Shown here one piece after another: positions 53,938-62,047 of a stretch of DNA of 64,000 nucleotides. The stretch lies in contig CAVSZE010000015.1 of the NCBI GenBank assembly GCA_963732375.1, positions 495,233-559,232 of the forward strand, in the 5' to 3' direction. Below the pieces are notes generated by a model. It saw nothing but the letters and a program-made list of their open reading frames with translations. It had not been told where the DNA came from and ran no database searches. The position numbers and the translations under genes are program-made. Source of the stretch: RPQJ01 sp963732375. GTDB taxonomy: Bacteria > Pseudomonadota > Gammaproteobacteria > Steroidobacterales > Steroidobacteraceae. The number at the start of each line of letters is the position of its first letter. Position 1 is the first letter of the stretch.

Positions 53938-54005
53938 GGGGACATTCTCCTTTTTCAATAAACAGGTGCCTGGGCACCTATGTATTGAAAAAGGAGAATG
54001 TCCCC
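53938..54005. repeat. 68-bp palindromic element with perfect 23-bp arms
   Basis: GGGGACATTCTCC-TTTTTCAATA (53938-53960) is perfectly repeated in inverse at 53983-54005. The 22-nt centre contains a second palindrome, AGGTGCC-TG-GGCACCT (53964-53979). It lies 13 nt after pepQ and 6 nt before the mscL stop. The GGGGACATTC end is of the kind seen in small palindromes mobilised by REP-associated tyrosine (Y1/IS200-like) transposases; that link is from memory. The T-rich arms could also terminate transcription from both sides. Confidence 0.75.
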
Positions 54006-54011
54006 CCTTGC

Positions 54012-54401
54012 CTATTTCTTCAGCAGGTCGCGGATCTCGGTCAGCAACACGACATCTGCTGGCGGAGCCGGCGCTTCTGCGGGCGGCGGAGGCGTCTTCA
54101 GCTTGTTGATGACCTTGATCGCCATGAAGATCGCTGCGGCAATTATCAGGAAATCGAATACCGACTGCAGGAAGGCTCCGTACTTGAGCAGCAGCGGCTC
54201 GCCAGCCGCATTGGTGCCGATGGTCGCCGTCAACTTGCTGAAATCGAGACCGCCCACGATCGTGCCGAGCAACGGCATGACCAGGTCGCCGACGAACGAC
54301 GAAACGATCTTGCCGAAAGCGACGCCGATAATGATACCGACCGCCATGTCGAGCACGTTGCCCTTCATGGCGAATTCCTTGAATTCCTGGATCACGCGCA
54401 T
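54012..54401 (-). CDS. mscL: large-conductance mechanosensitive channel
   Basis: A 129-residue inner-membrane channel protecting against hypo-osmotic shock. TM1 is NVLDMAVGIIIGVAFGKIVS within the invariant FKEFAMKGNVLDMAVG start; TM2 is SVFDFLIIAAAIFMAIKVIN; the periplasmic loop has VMPLLGTIVGGLDFS. A Pro/Ala-rich linker precedes the short C-terminal helix LLTEIRDLLKK. GAGGAGC precedes the ATG. It is convergent with pepQ across the palindrome and downstream of rplQ beyond a terminator. Confidence 0.97.
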   Translation of the reverse strand: MRVIQEFKEFAMKGNVLDMAVGIIIGVAFGKIVSSFVGDLVMPLLGTIVGGLDFSKLTATIGTNAAGEPLLLKYGAFLQSVFDFLIIAAAIFMAIKVINKLKTPPPPAEAPAPPADVVLLTEIRDLLKK

Positions 54402-54479
54402 GCGAAAGCTCCTCAATCTCGAACCAGGTGTGACCGTGCGTACACGCACGGGCCTGGACGGACGATAAGCGCCCGGCCA

Positions 54480-54510
54480 TAAAAAAAGAAGCCGGGGATC
54501 GCCCGGCTTC
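54480..54510 (-). terminator. terminator of the ribosomal protein/rpoA operon
   Basis: On the reverse strand GAAGCCGGG / CCCGGCTTC (54502-54510 with 54488-54496) forms a 9-bp stem with a 5-nt loop followed by seven T. It lies 25 nt after the rplQ stop and is a textbook intrinsic terminator. Confidence 0.92.
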
Positions 54511-54534
54511 TCTATGCAGACCCGACCTGATGCT

Positions 54535-55047
54535 TCAGGCGGCTGCGGTCTTCTTCTTGCGCGGCGCGCGGGGCTTCTTCTCGACCGCCTCGGCGGCAGC
54601 GGTCGCGCCTTCCGGCGCTGCGGTCTTGGCCTTGCGTGCGCGGGGCTTCTTCGCCTTCGCGTCGTCGGCCTTCGCTTCTTCCACAGCCGCGGCCTGGTCG
54701 ACCAGTGCCATCAGCGCCATGTCGGCGTTGTCGCCGGCCCGATTGGCCATGTGCAGGATGCGCGTGTATCCGCCCGGGCGCGTCTTGAAACGCGGGCCCA
54801 GGTCATCAAACAGCTTGGTGACGATCTCGGCATCGCGCAGCCGGGAGAACGCACGGCGGCGATTCGCCTGGCTGTCGGTCTTGCCGAGCGTGATCAGCGG
54901 CTCTACGTAGCGACGCAGTTCCTTGGCCTTCGGCACCGTGGTGCGGATGGTCTCGTGACGCAGCAGCGACGCCGCCATGTTGCGCAGCATCGCCCAGCGG
55001 TGCGGGGCATTGCGGCTCAGCTGCCGCCCGGTCAATCCGTGTCTCAT
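54535..55047 (-). CDS. rplQ: 50S ribosomal protein L17 with extended basic tail
   Basis: A 170-residue L17, against about 127 in E. coli. The core is intact (MRHGLTGRQLSRNAPHRWAM, ETIRTTVPKAKELRRYVEPL, LGPRFKTRPGGYTRILHM). The extra ~45 residues are Lys/Ala/Pro-rich (AKAKKPRARKAKTAAPEG and EKKPRAPRKKKTAAA). Such tails occur in several high-GC bacteria and probably contact rRNA at the ribosome surface. It is the last gene of the alpha operon, 63 nt after rpoA. Confidence 0.97.
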   Translation of the reverse strand: MRHGLTGRQLSRNAPHRWAMLRNMAASLLRHETIRTTVPKAKELRRYVEPLITLGKTDSQANRRRAFSRLRDAEIVTKLFDDLGPRFKTRPGGYTRILHMANRAGDNADMALMALVDQAAAVEEAKADDAKAKKPRARKAKTAAPEGATAAAEAVEKKPRAPRKKKTAAA

Positions 55048-55110
55048 CTCTTGTTCCGCCTCGGCCGGGGGTTGGTCTTTACCGCCCCTGGTCAATGATC
55101 ATTGGTCACT

Positions 55111-56115
55111 TCAAATGACGTCCCGGTCTTCTTCGCGCTTCAGGCCGGCCGGCGGCCAGCTGTCGAGCCGCATACCGAGCGTGAGGCCGTGGCTCTCCAG
55201 GACCTCCTTGATCTCGGTGAGCGACTTCTTGCCGAGATTCGGCGTGCGAAGCAACTCGACCTCGGTCTTCTGCACCAGGTCGCCGATGTAGTGGATATTC
55301 TCGGCCTTCAGGCAGTTCGCACTGCGGACGGTGAGCTCGAGCTCGTCCACCGGGCGCAGCAGCAGCGGATCGACGTGGTGCTCGCTCGGCTTCAGCTTGT
55401 CCTCGTCCTGTCCCTGCAGGTCGACGAACACGGAGAGCTGGTCCTTCAGGATCGAACCGGCGCGGCGAATCGCCTCTTCCGGGTCGATCGTGCCGTTGGT
55501 CTCGATGTCGATGATCAGCTTGTCGAGATCGGTGCGCTGTTCGACGCGCGCGGCCTCGACGTTGTAGGTGACCTTGCGGATCGGGCTGAACGACGCGTCG
55601 AGCAGTAGACGGCCGATCGGGCGGGTCACCTCTTCAAAGGCCAGGCGCTGGGCAGCAGGCCGGTAGCCGCGGCCGCGCTCGACCTTCAGCGTCATCGTGA
55701 GTTCGCCCGCCTTGGTCAGGTTGGCGATGACCAGGTCCGGGTTCAGGATCTCGACGTCGTGGTCGCCCTGGATGTCGCCGGCGCGGACTGGGCCCGGGCC
55801 CTTCTTCGACAGCCGAAGTTCCGACGACTCGCGCGCGTTCAGGCGGATGGCGACCTGCTTCAGGTTCAGCAGGATCTCGACCACGTCCTCCTGCACGCCT
55901 TCGATGCTGGTGTACTCGTGGAGCACGCCCTCGATCTCGGCCTCGGTGATCGCGCTGCCCGGCATCGACGAAAGCAGCACGCGACGCAGCGCGTTGCCCA
56001 GCGTGTGCCCAAAGCCGCGCTCGAACGGCTCGATGACCACGCGTGCGTGACGGGGAGCCGTCGGCGTCACCTTGACGACGCGCGGGCGGAGAAATTCAGC
56101 AATGGCTGACTGCAT
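55111..56115 (-). CDS. rpoA: RNA polymerase alpha subunit
   Basis: A 334-residue alpha subunit. The N-terminal assembly domain has HARVVIEPFERGFGHTLGNA and LRRVLLSSMPGSAITEAEIE; the C-terminal UP-element/activator domain has LTVRSANCLKAENIHYIGDL (with the Arg equivalent to E. coli R265) and LLRTPNLGKKSLTEIKEVLE. The ATG at 56115 with GGGGTGA upstream is preferred over a GTG three codons earlier. It lies between rpsD and rplQ as usual. Confidence 0.98.
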   Translation of the reverse strand: MQSAIAEFLRPRVVKVTPTAPRHARVVIEPFERGFGHTLGNALRRVLLSSMPGSAITEAEIEGVLHEYTSIEGVQEDVVEILLNLKQVAIRLNARESSELRLSKKGPGPVRAGDIQGDHDVEILNPDLVIANLTKAGELTMTLKVERGRGYRPAAQRLAFEEVTRPIGRLLLDASFSPIRKVTYNVEAARVEQRTDLDKLIIDIETNGTIDPEEAIRRAGSILKDQLSVFVDLQGQDEDKLKPSEHHVDPLLLRPVDELELTVRSANCLKAENIHYIGDLVQKTEVELLRTPNLGKKSLTEIKEVLESHGLTLGMRLDSWPPAGLKREEDRDVI

Positions 56116-56133
56116 TGAAGTCACCCCGCGGGA

Positions 56134-56757
56134 TTACTTGGAGTACAACTCGACGACGAGGCTCTCGTTGATGTCCGGAAGTATGTCGCCCCGCTCGGGC
56201 AACGACTTCAGGACACCTGAGAACTTCTTTTCGTCGACTTCGACCCAGTCCGGGAAACCGGTCTGGGCGCGGATCTGCAGGGCCTGCTGCACGCGGGCCT
56301 GCTTATGTGCCTTTTCACGCAGCGCCACCACCTCGCCGCCCTTGCACTGGAAGGACGGGATGCTGACGACTGCGCCGTTCACTGTCACGGATCGGTGGCT
56401 CACCAGCTGGCGCGCCTCGCTGCGCGTGGCGCCAAAGCCCATGCGGTAGACGACGTTGTCGAGCCGCCCTTCGAGCAGCTGCAGCAACGACTCGCCGGTG
56501 GCGCCGGGCCGGCCGGCAGCCTGCTGGTAGTAGCCGCGGAACTGTCGCTCGAGCACGCCGTACATGCGGCGCAGCTTCTGCTTCTCGCGCAGCTGCAGGC
56601 CGTAGCCCGAGACGCGCGTCCGGCGCTCGCCCTTGATGCCGCCCGGCGGCACTTCGAGCTTGCACTTAGACTCGAGCGACTTGACGCCGCTCTTCAGGAA
56701 AAGATCAGTGCCCTCGCGTCGCGAGAGTTTGCACTTCGGTCCAAGATACCTGGCCAT
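56134..56757 (-). CDS. rpsD: 30S ribosomal protein S4
   Basis: A 207-residue primary 16S rRNA-binding protein. It starts MARYLGPKCKLSRREGTDLF and has the S4 domain LEGRLDNVVYRMGFGATRSE with SHRSVTVNGAVVSIPSFQCK. Two cysteines (9 and 32) remain of the ancestral zinc site, so it is not the full zinc form. In enterics S4 represses the alpha operon by binding the leader near rpsM; I did not trace that structure here. Confidence 0.98.
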   Translation of the reverse strand: MARYLGPKCKLSRREGTDLFLKSGVKSLESKCKLEVPPGGIKGERRTRVSGYGLQLREKQKLRRMYGVLERQFRGYYQQAAGRPGATGESLLQLLEGRLDNVVYRMGFGATRSEARQLVSHRSVTVNGAVVSIPSFQCKGGEVVALREKAHKQARVQQALQIRAQTGFPDWVEVDEKKFSGVLKSLPERGDILPDINESLVVELYSK

Positions 56758-56781
56758 TCTTTGTTCCTCGGCGGCGCCTGG

Positions 56782-57183
56782 TCAGACGCGGCGCTTCTTG
56801 GGCGGACGGCACCCGTTGTGCGGGATCGGCGTCACGTCCTCGATACTGGTCACCTTGAGGCCCGCGGCATTGAGCGCGCGGACGGCGGATTCGCGGCCCG
56901 GGCCGGGGCCACGGACGCGCACGTCCACCGTGCGGACGCCGTACTCCTGCGCGGCGACGCCTGCCTTCTCGGCGGCCACCTGGGCTGCAAAAGGCGTGCT
57001 CTTGCGCGAACCACGGAAACCGCAGCCACCCGAGGTGGCCCAGGACAACGTGTTGCCCTGCCGGTCGGTGATGGTGATCACGGTGTTGTTGAACGACGCG
57101 TGCACGTGCGCAATGGCGTCGGTCACTACCCGCTTCACCTTCTTGCGCGACTTGCCAGCGCTATGCTTCTTGTCATCCGACAT
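56782..57183 (-). CDS. rpsK: 30S ribosomal protein S11
   Basis: A 133-residue protein of the 30S platform with HVHASFNNTVITITDRQGNT, TPFAAQVAAEKAGVAAQEYG and the conserved end TPIPHNGCRPPKKRRV. The N-terminus is lysine-rich. It lies between rpsM and rpsD. A perfect 13-bp tandem duplication (57195-57207 and 57208-57220) sits in its ribosome-binding region. Confidence 0.98.
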   Translation of the reverse strand: MSDDKKHSAGKSRKKVKRVVTDAIAHVHASFNNTVITITDRQGNTLSWATSGGCGFRGSRKSTPFAAQVAAEKAGVAAQEYGVRTVDVRVRGPGPGRESAVRALNAAGLKVTSIEDVTPIPHNGCRPPKKRRV

Positions 57184-57229
57184 TAGCGGTCATTCCTCGT
57201 TCAGTGGCCTCGTTCAGTGGCGCGGCCGA

Positions 57230-57610
57230 TCAGGCCTTGCCGACAGGGGCGTTCAGCTTCACGGCCGCCTTGCGCGGGCCCTTGCGCGTGCGCGCGTTGG
57301 TGCGCGTGCGCTGGCCGTGCATCGGCAGTCCCTTGCGGTGCCTGATGCCGCGGTAGCAACCGAGGTCCATCAGCCGCTTGATGTTCATCGACACCTCGCG
57401 GCGCAGGTCGCCCTCGACCGGCAGGCGCGCGACGGCCGAACGCAGGCCCGCGACCTCGGGCTCGGTCAGGTCCTTGACGCGCGTGTCGGGCTTCACGCCC
57501 GCAGCCTCGCATGCGGCAAGCGCCTGGGAGCGGCCGATGCCGTAGATGGACGTGAGACCAATGCACACGTGCTTGTTCATCGGTATGTTTATGCCGGCAA
57601 TACGGGCCAT
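57230..57610 (-). CDS. rpsM: 30S ribosomal protein S13
   Basis: A 126-residue head protein contacting P-site tRNA and L5. It has MARIAGINIPMNKHVCIGLT, the helix-two-turn-helix RVKDLTEPEVAGLRSAV, and YRGIRHRKGLPMHGQRTRTN close to the basic tail (ARTRKGPRKAA). A 74-nt gap separates it from rpmJ, enough to hold an alpha-operon promoter or an S4 binding site, though none is obvious. Confidence 0.98.
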   Translation of the reverse strand: MARIAGINIPMNKHVCIGLTSIYGIGRSQALAACEAAGVKPDTRVKDLTEPEVAGLRSAVARLPVEGDLRREVSMNIKRLMDLGCYRGIRHRKGLPMHGQRTRTNARTRKGPRKAAVKLNAPVGKA

Positions 57611-57684
57611 TTGAGGCTCACTCCGGGGCGCGAAAAGCCCGAAAGAATAACGTAAAAAACCTGTTTACTCAATGCAGGCGGCCC

Positions 57685-57798
57685 TCAGCCCTGACGCTGC
57701 TTGTGCCGCTTGTCACTGCAGATCACGTAGACGACGCCGCGACGGCGTACAACCTTGCAGTTCTTGCAGATCCGCTTAACCGATGGTCGAACTTTCAT
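57685..57798 (-). CDS. rpmJ: 50S ribosomal protein L36
   Basis: A 37-residue protein, MKVRPSVKRICKNCKVVRRR onward, ending DKRHKQRQG. C11, C14, C27 and H32 form the zinc ribbon, so this is the zinc-binding (C+) form. It lies between secY and rpsM in the conserved place. Confidence 0.97.
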   Translation of the reverse strand: MKVRPSVKRICKNCKVVRRRGVVYVICSDKRHKQRQG

Positions 57799-57828
57799 GG
57801 ATATCTCTCCGACGCGGGCAGGCGGCGC

Positions 57829-59172
57829 TCAGCGCAGCTGCCCGGCACGGCCGTAGCCGCGCAGGTTGGCCTTCTTCATCAGCCCTTCATACTGGTGCGA
57901 CATAAGGTGCGCCTGCAGCTGGGCCATGAAGTCCATGATCACCACGACGATGATCATGAGCGAGGTGCCACCAAAGTAGAACGGCACCCGGAACTTGGAA
58001 ATCAGGATCTCTGGCAGCAGGCACACCAGGGTCACGTAGATCGCACCCCAGACCGTGAGGCGCGTGAGGACCTTGTCGATGTAGTCGGCCGTGTGCTGGC
58101 CCGGGCGGATTCCAGGGATGAACGCCCCGGACTTCTTGAGGTTCTCCGCCGTCTCGCGCGAATTGAACACCAGCGCGGTGTAGAAGAAGCAGAAGAAGAC
58201 GATCAGCCCCGAGTACAGCATCATGTGCACGGGCTGGCCGATGCCCAGGCTGGCGGCAACGCCCTGCAGCCAGGCGAAATTGTCCGATGTGCCGAACCAG
58301 CTGGCGATCGTCGCCGGGAACAGCAGCAGGCTCGAGGCGAAGATCGGCGGTATCACGCCCGACATGTTGAGCTTGAACGGCAGGTGCGTGGTCGTGCCCG
58401 CAAACATGCGCCGGCCCTGCTGGCGCTTGGCGTAGTTCACCGGGATGCGGCGCTGGGCGCGCTCGACGAACACCACGAACGCGGTCACCGCGCCGACCAT
58501 GAGCACGATGATCAACGCCAGCGCCGGGTTGATTTCGCCGTTGCGAACCAGCTCGAGCGTGCCGCCGATCGCCGCAGGAAGGCCCGCCACGATGCCGGCG
58601 AGGATGATCATCGAGATGCCGTTGCCGAGCCCGCGCTCGGTGATCTGCTCGCCGAGCCACATCAGGAACATCGTGCCCGCAACCAGCGTCATGGTCGCCA
58701 GGAACACGAACTGCGGCCCGGGATGGAGCACCACGCCCTGGTTCTGGAAGGCGACCGCGGCACCTGCGCCCTGGAACGCGGCGAGCCCGACGGTGCCCCA
58801 GCGCGTGTACTGCGTGATCTTGCGGCGGCCCGCCTCGCCTTCCTTGCGCAGCGCCTGCAGCTGAGGCACCACGACCGCCATCATCTGCACGATGATCGAG
58901 GCGGAGATATACGGCATCACGCCTAGCGCGAGGATCGAAAGCCGCTTCAATGCGCCGCCCGAGAACATGTTGAACATGCTCAGGATCGTGCCCTGCTGCT
59001 CCTGGAAGAAGCGCGCCAGCGCCTGCGGGTCGATGCCCGGCACCGGAATGAAGGTGCCGATGCGATAGACCACCAGTCCCGCGACCAGGAAGATGAATCT
59101 CCTCCGGAGCTCGGTGAGCCGGCTTGCCTCGCCGAGTGCGGCGACAGGGCTCGATGACGGGGTGTTGGCCAC
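57829..59172 (-). CDS. secY: preprotein translocase subunit SecY
   Basis: A 447-residue channel subunit with ten membrane helices. Segments include IPVPGIDPQALARFFQEQQG near TM1, NMFSGGALKRLSILALGVMP (plug and TM2), GVIPPIFASSLLLFPATIAS (TM7) and IPGIRPGQHTADYIDKVLTR (cytosolic loop 8-9). It is the core of the SecYEG translocon for exported and membrane proteins such as the lipoproteins in this window. It follows rplO by 29 nt. Confidence 0.98.
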   Translation of the reverse strand: MANTPSSSPVAALGEASRLTELRRRFIFLVAGLVVYRIGTFIPVPGIDPQALARFFQEQQGTILSMFNMFSGGALKRLSILALGVMPYISASIIVQMMAVVVPQLQALRKEGEAGRRKITQYTRWGTVGLAAFQGAGAAVAFQNQGVVLHPGPQFVFLATMTLVAGTMFLMWLGEQITERGLGNGISMIILAGIVAGLPAAIGGTLELVRNGEINPALALIIVLMVGAVTAFVVFVERAQRRIPVNYAKRQQGRRMFAGTTTHLPFKLNMSGVIPPIFASSLLLFPATIASWFGTSDNFAWLQGVAASLGIGQPVHMMLYSGLIVFFCFFYTALVFNSRETAENLKKSGAFIPGIRPGQHTADYIDKVLTRLTVWGAIYVTLVCLLPEILISKFRVPFYFGGTSLMIIVVVIMDFMAQLQAHLMSHQYEGLMKKANLRGYGRAGQLR

Positions 59173-59201
59173 TCGTGTTCCTCAGCAGTACCGGCCGGCG
59201 C

Positions 59202-59639
59202 TCAGGCCGTCTCGACCGTGCCGCCCGCGGCCTCGATCGCCGCGCGCGCGCCCTTGGTGACACCGACACCCTTCACGGTCACGGCTGTCTTGATCTCGCC
59301 CGAGAGCATCACACGGGCACGTATGGCATTGGCCGGCACCACGCCCGCCTTCTTCAGCGCGTCGAGGTCGACGACACCGCCCGGGACGTGCGCGAGTTCG
59401 TTCAGGCGAACCTCGGCCACCAGCGGGGAGATCTTCGAGCGGAAGCCGATCTTCGGCAGGCGGCGCTGCAGCGGCATCTGGCCGCCTTCGAAGCCCACCT
59501 TGTGGTAACCGCCCTTGCGCGCGCGCTGGCCCTTGACGCCGCGACCGCAGGTCTTGCCCTGGCCGGCGGACGCTCCGCGACCGACTCGCAGCCGGGGCTT
59601 CTTCGAGCCCGGCGCCGGGGAAATGCTGTTCAGCTTCAT
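59202..59639 (-). CDS. rplO: 50S ribosomal protein L15
   Basis: A 145-residue late-assembly protein with MKLNSISPAPGSKKPRLRVG, GQGKTCGRGVKGQRARKGG and FEGGQMPLQRRLPKIGFRS. The start at 59639 is where the family begins. It follows rpmD by 7 nt. Confidence 0.98.
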   Translation of the reverse strand: MKLNSISPAPGSKKPRLRVGRGASAGQGKTCGRGVKGQRARKGGYHKVGFEGGQMPLQRRLPKIGFRSKISPLVAEVRLNELAHVPGGVVDLDALKKAGVVPANAIRARVMLSGEIKTAVTVKGVGVTKGARAAIEAAGGTVETA

Positions 59640-59646
59640 GATGTCC

Positions 59647-59847
59647 TCAGGCCTCTTCCACGCGGAACAAGTGTCGCGAGGCATTGATCATGCCGCGGTT
59701 CTCGCGCGTGTCCGCGACCACCACGACCTGGTTGATACGGCGCAGCCCGAGCCCGCTCGCGGTGGCGCGATGGCGGTGCAACTGGCCGTAGACGCTCTTC
59801 ACCAGCGTCACCTTCACGGTCTTGACCGAAGCTTCTTCTTTGACCAT
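59647..59847 (-). CDS. rpmD: 50S ribosomal protein L30
   Basis: A 66-residue protein with VKVTLVKSVYGQLHRHRATA and GLGLRRINQVVVVADTRENR. It has about seven extra N-terminal residues (MVKEEAS) compared with E. coli. A second Met three codons upstream would overlap rpsE; 59847 is preferred. Confidence 0.96.
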   Translation of the reverse strand: MVKEEASVKTVKVTLVKSVYGQLHRHRATASGLGLRRINQVVVVADTRENRGMINASRHLFRVEEA

Positions 59848-59852
59848 TTGCG

Positions 59853-60359
59853 TCAACCCGTGATTTCAGCGAGTGTCTTGCCGCGCTTGGCCGCGATCTG
59901 GTTCGGCGTCGGCGCCAGGGTCAGCGCGTTCATGGTCGCGCGCACCACGTTGATCGGATTGCGCGAACCGTAGCTCTTCGCAAGGACGTTACGCACGCCC
60001 GCGCACTCGAACACGGCGCGCATGCTGCCGCCCGCGATGACGCCGGTGCCGTCCGCGGCAGGCTGCATGTACACCTTGGAGGTGCCATGGTGGCCGGTCA
60101 CCGCGAAGTGCAGCGTGGTGCTGCGCAGGCTGACGTTCACCAGGTTCTTGCGAGCCTGCTGCATGGCTTTCTGGATCGCGACCGGCACTTCACGCGCCTT
60201 GCCGTACCCGAATCCCACGCGGCCATTGCCGTCGCCCACGACCGTAAGTGCCGTGAAGCCGAACTGACGGCCGCCCTTGACGACCTTCGCGACGCGATTG
60301 ACGGCGACGAGCTTCTCGATCAGCTCGTCGGCGGGCGCGCCTTTATCAACTCTCGCCAT
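59853..60359 (-). CDS. rpsE: 30S ribosomal protein S5
   Basis: A 168-residue protein of the decoding region. It has the double-stranded-RNA-binding fold with LVAVNRVAKVVKGGRQFGFT and ALTVVGDGNGRVGFGYGKAR, then VIAGGSMRAVFECAGVRNVL. It overlaps nothing and is 5 nt from rpmD. Confidence 0.98.
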   Translation of the reverse strand: MARVDKGAPADELIEKLVAVNRVAKVVKGGRQFGFTALTVVGDGNGRVGFGYGKAREVPVAIQKAMQQARKNLVNVSLRSTTLHFAVTGHHGTSKVYMQPAADGTGVIAGGSMRAVFECAGVRNVLAKSYGSRNPINVVRATMNALTLAPTPNQIAAKRGKTLAEITG

Positions 60360-60392
60360 TGCTGCTCCTGCGAATTTCGTTCAAGGGCCGGC

Positions 60393-60743
60393 TCAGAACT
60401 CGAGCCCGTGCTCGCGCGCGGACTCCGCGAGCGCCTTCACGCGCCCGTGGTACCTGAAGCCGGACCGGTCGAAGGCCACGGTGCTGATGCCCTTGGCCTT
60501 GGCACGCTCGGCGATCGCCTTGCCCACTGCCCTGGCGGCATCGATGTTGCCGGTGCCCTTGAGCCCTTCGGCGACGTCGTCCTGCAGCGTCGAGGCAACG
60601 GCGACGACGCGCGACTGCGGGTCGAGCACCTGCGCGTAGATGTGCCGGGGCGTCCGGTGCACCGAGAGGCGCATCACCTTCAGCTCCTGGATCTTGGCGC
60701 GGCCGCGACGAGCGCGCTTCTGACGGGTTACTTTCTTTTCCAT
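60393..60743 (-). CDS. rplR: 50S ribosomal protein L18
   Basis: A 116-residue 5S rRNA-binding protein with RRGRAKIQELKVMRLSVHRT, HIYAQVLDPQSRVVAVAST and the closing FDRSGFRYHGRVKALAESAR. Order rplF-rplR-rpsE is standard. Confidence 0.98.
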   Translation of the reverse strand: MEKKVTRQKRARRGRAKIQELKVMRLSVHRTPRHIYAQVLDPQSRVVAVASTLQDDVAEGLKGTGNIDAARAVGKAIAERAKAKGISTVAFDRSGFRYHGRVKALAESAREHGLEF

Positions 60744-60752
60744 GACGTGCCC

Positions 60753-61286
60753 TTACTTCTTCTTCGTTTCCTTGAGCTCGATTCGCTCACCGGAATAACG
60801 AACACCCTTGCCCTTGTACGGCTCCGGCGGGCGATAGGCCCGCAGCTCCGCGGCCACCTGGCCGACGCGCTGCTTGTCCGTGCCCTTGACGATGATCTCG
60901 GTCTGCGACGGGGTCTCGATCGTGATGCCTTCCGGCGCCACGTACACGACCGGGTGCGAGAAGCCGAGCGTAAGGTTGAGATTCTTGCCCTGCGCGGCTG
61001 CGCGGTAACCGACCCCGACCAGCTCGAGCTTGCGCTCGTAGCCCTGCGACACGCCCTGCACCGAATTCGCCAGGTTCGCGCGCAGCGAACCAGCGTGCAT
61101 CATCGCGTCGTACGCCGGCTCGGCGACCTCGACCCGCACTTCCTGGCCTTCCTGGACCAGGCGCAGGCCGGGGCGCAGTGACAGCGCGAGAGTGCCCTTG
61201 GCGCCCTTCACGGTGACAGTCCCGCCATCCACGGTGGCGGTAACGCCCTTCGGCAGGTTGACTGGATTTTTTGCGACTCGTGACAT
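60753..61286 (-). CDS. rplF: 50S ribosomal protein L6
   Basis: A 177-residue two-domain protein at the factor-binding site. It begins MSRVAKNPVNLPKGVTATVD and has the C-terminal signature PEPYKGKGVRYSGERIELKE. Length equals E. coli L6. Confidence 0.98.
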   Translation of the reverse strand: MSRVAKNPVNLPKGVTATVDGGTVTVKGAKGTLALSLRPGLRLVQEGQEVRVEVAEPAYDAMMHAGSLRANLANSVQGVSQGYERKLELVGVGYRAAAQGKNLNLTLGFSHPVVYVAPEGITIETPSQTEIIVKGTDKQRVGQVAAELRAYRPPEPYKGKGVRYSGERIELKETKKK

Positions 61287-61314
61287 GAATTGAATCCTGC
61301 TGGTGGCAGCGCGA

Positions 61315-61710
61315 TCAGGACACGATGCAGAGGATCTCGCCGCCGTGGCCGTCGGCCCGCGCCTTGCGGTCCGTCATCACGCCGCGCGAGGTCGAAACGA
61401 TTGCCACGCCCATGCCGCCGAGAATTCGCGGCAGCTCGTCCTTGCCCTTGTAAATCCGGAGACCGGGCCGGCTGACGCGCTCGATGCGGTCAATGACCGG
61501 GCGACCCTGGTAGTACTTCAGGCGCACCGTCAGCGTGGACTTGCCACCCTCGGAAGCGACCTCGAAGTCCTCGATATAGCCTTCTTCCTTAAGCACCCCG
61601 GCCAGCGCAAGCTTGATGCGCGAGGCGGGCATGCCGACCGTCGGCTTGCCCGAGCTCTGGCCGTTGCGGATGCGGGTGAGGAAGTCCGCGATGGGATCCG
61701 TCATGCTCAT
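61315..61710 (-). CDS. rpsH: 30S ribosomal protein S8
   Basis: A 131-residue primary rRNA binder, MSMTDPIADFLTRIRNGQSS to the end GVMTDRKARADGHGGEILCI. In enterics S8 represses the spc operon by binding near rplE; this regulation is plausible but not traced here. A start at the second Met is equally possible. Confidence 0.98.
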   Translation of the reverse strand: MSMTDPIADFLTRIRNGQSSGKPTVGMPASRIKLALAGVLKEEGYIEDFEVASEGGKSTLTVRLKYYQGRPVIDRIERVSRPGLRIYKGKDELPRILGGMGVAIVSTSRGVMTDRKARADGHGGEILCIVS

Positions 61711-61731
61711 GTCTTGCTCCGTTACGCGGCC

Positions 61732-62037
61732 TTACCAGCTGGCCTTGCGCAGGCCGGGGACGTCGCCGCGCATGGTCGCCTCGCGCAGCTTCTGGCGGCC
61801 GAGGCCGAACTTGCTATACACGCCGCGTGAACGGCCCGTGATCGCGCAGCGATTGCGCTTCCGGGACGCCGAGCCGTCGCGCGGCAGGCTCTGCAGCTTG
61901 CGAATCGCGAGCTCGCGCTCGTCGTCCGTGGACTTCGGGCTGCGGATCGTCTCTTTCAGCAGTGCACGCTTCGCGGCCTGCTGCTTTACGAGTTTGGCGC
62001 GACGCTTCTCACGCTCGATCATGCTGGTCTTGGCCAT
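61732..62037 (-). CDS. rpsN: 30S ribosomal protein S14
   Basis: A 101-residue S14 of the long, zinc-free form, with MIEREKRRAKLVKQQAAKRA and RCAITGRSRGVYSKFGLGRQ near the end. The CxxC zinc pairs are absent. It sits between rplE and rpsH. Confidence 0.98.
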   Translation of the reverse strand: MAKTSMIEREKRRAKLVKQQAAKRALLKETIRSPKSTDDERELAIRKLQSLPRDGSASRKRNRCAITGRSRGVYSKFGLGRQKLREATMRGDVPGLRKASW

Positions 62038-62047
62038 TTACCGGTCC

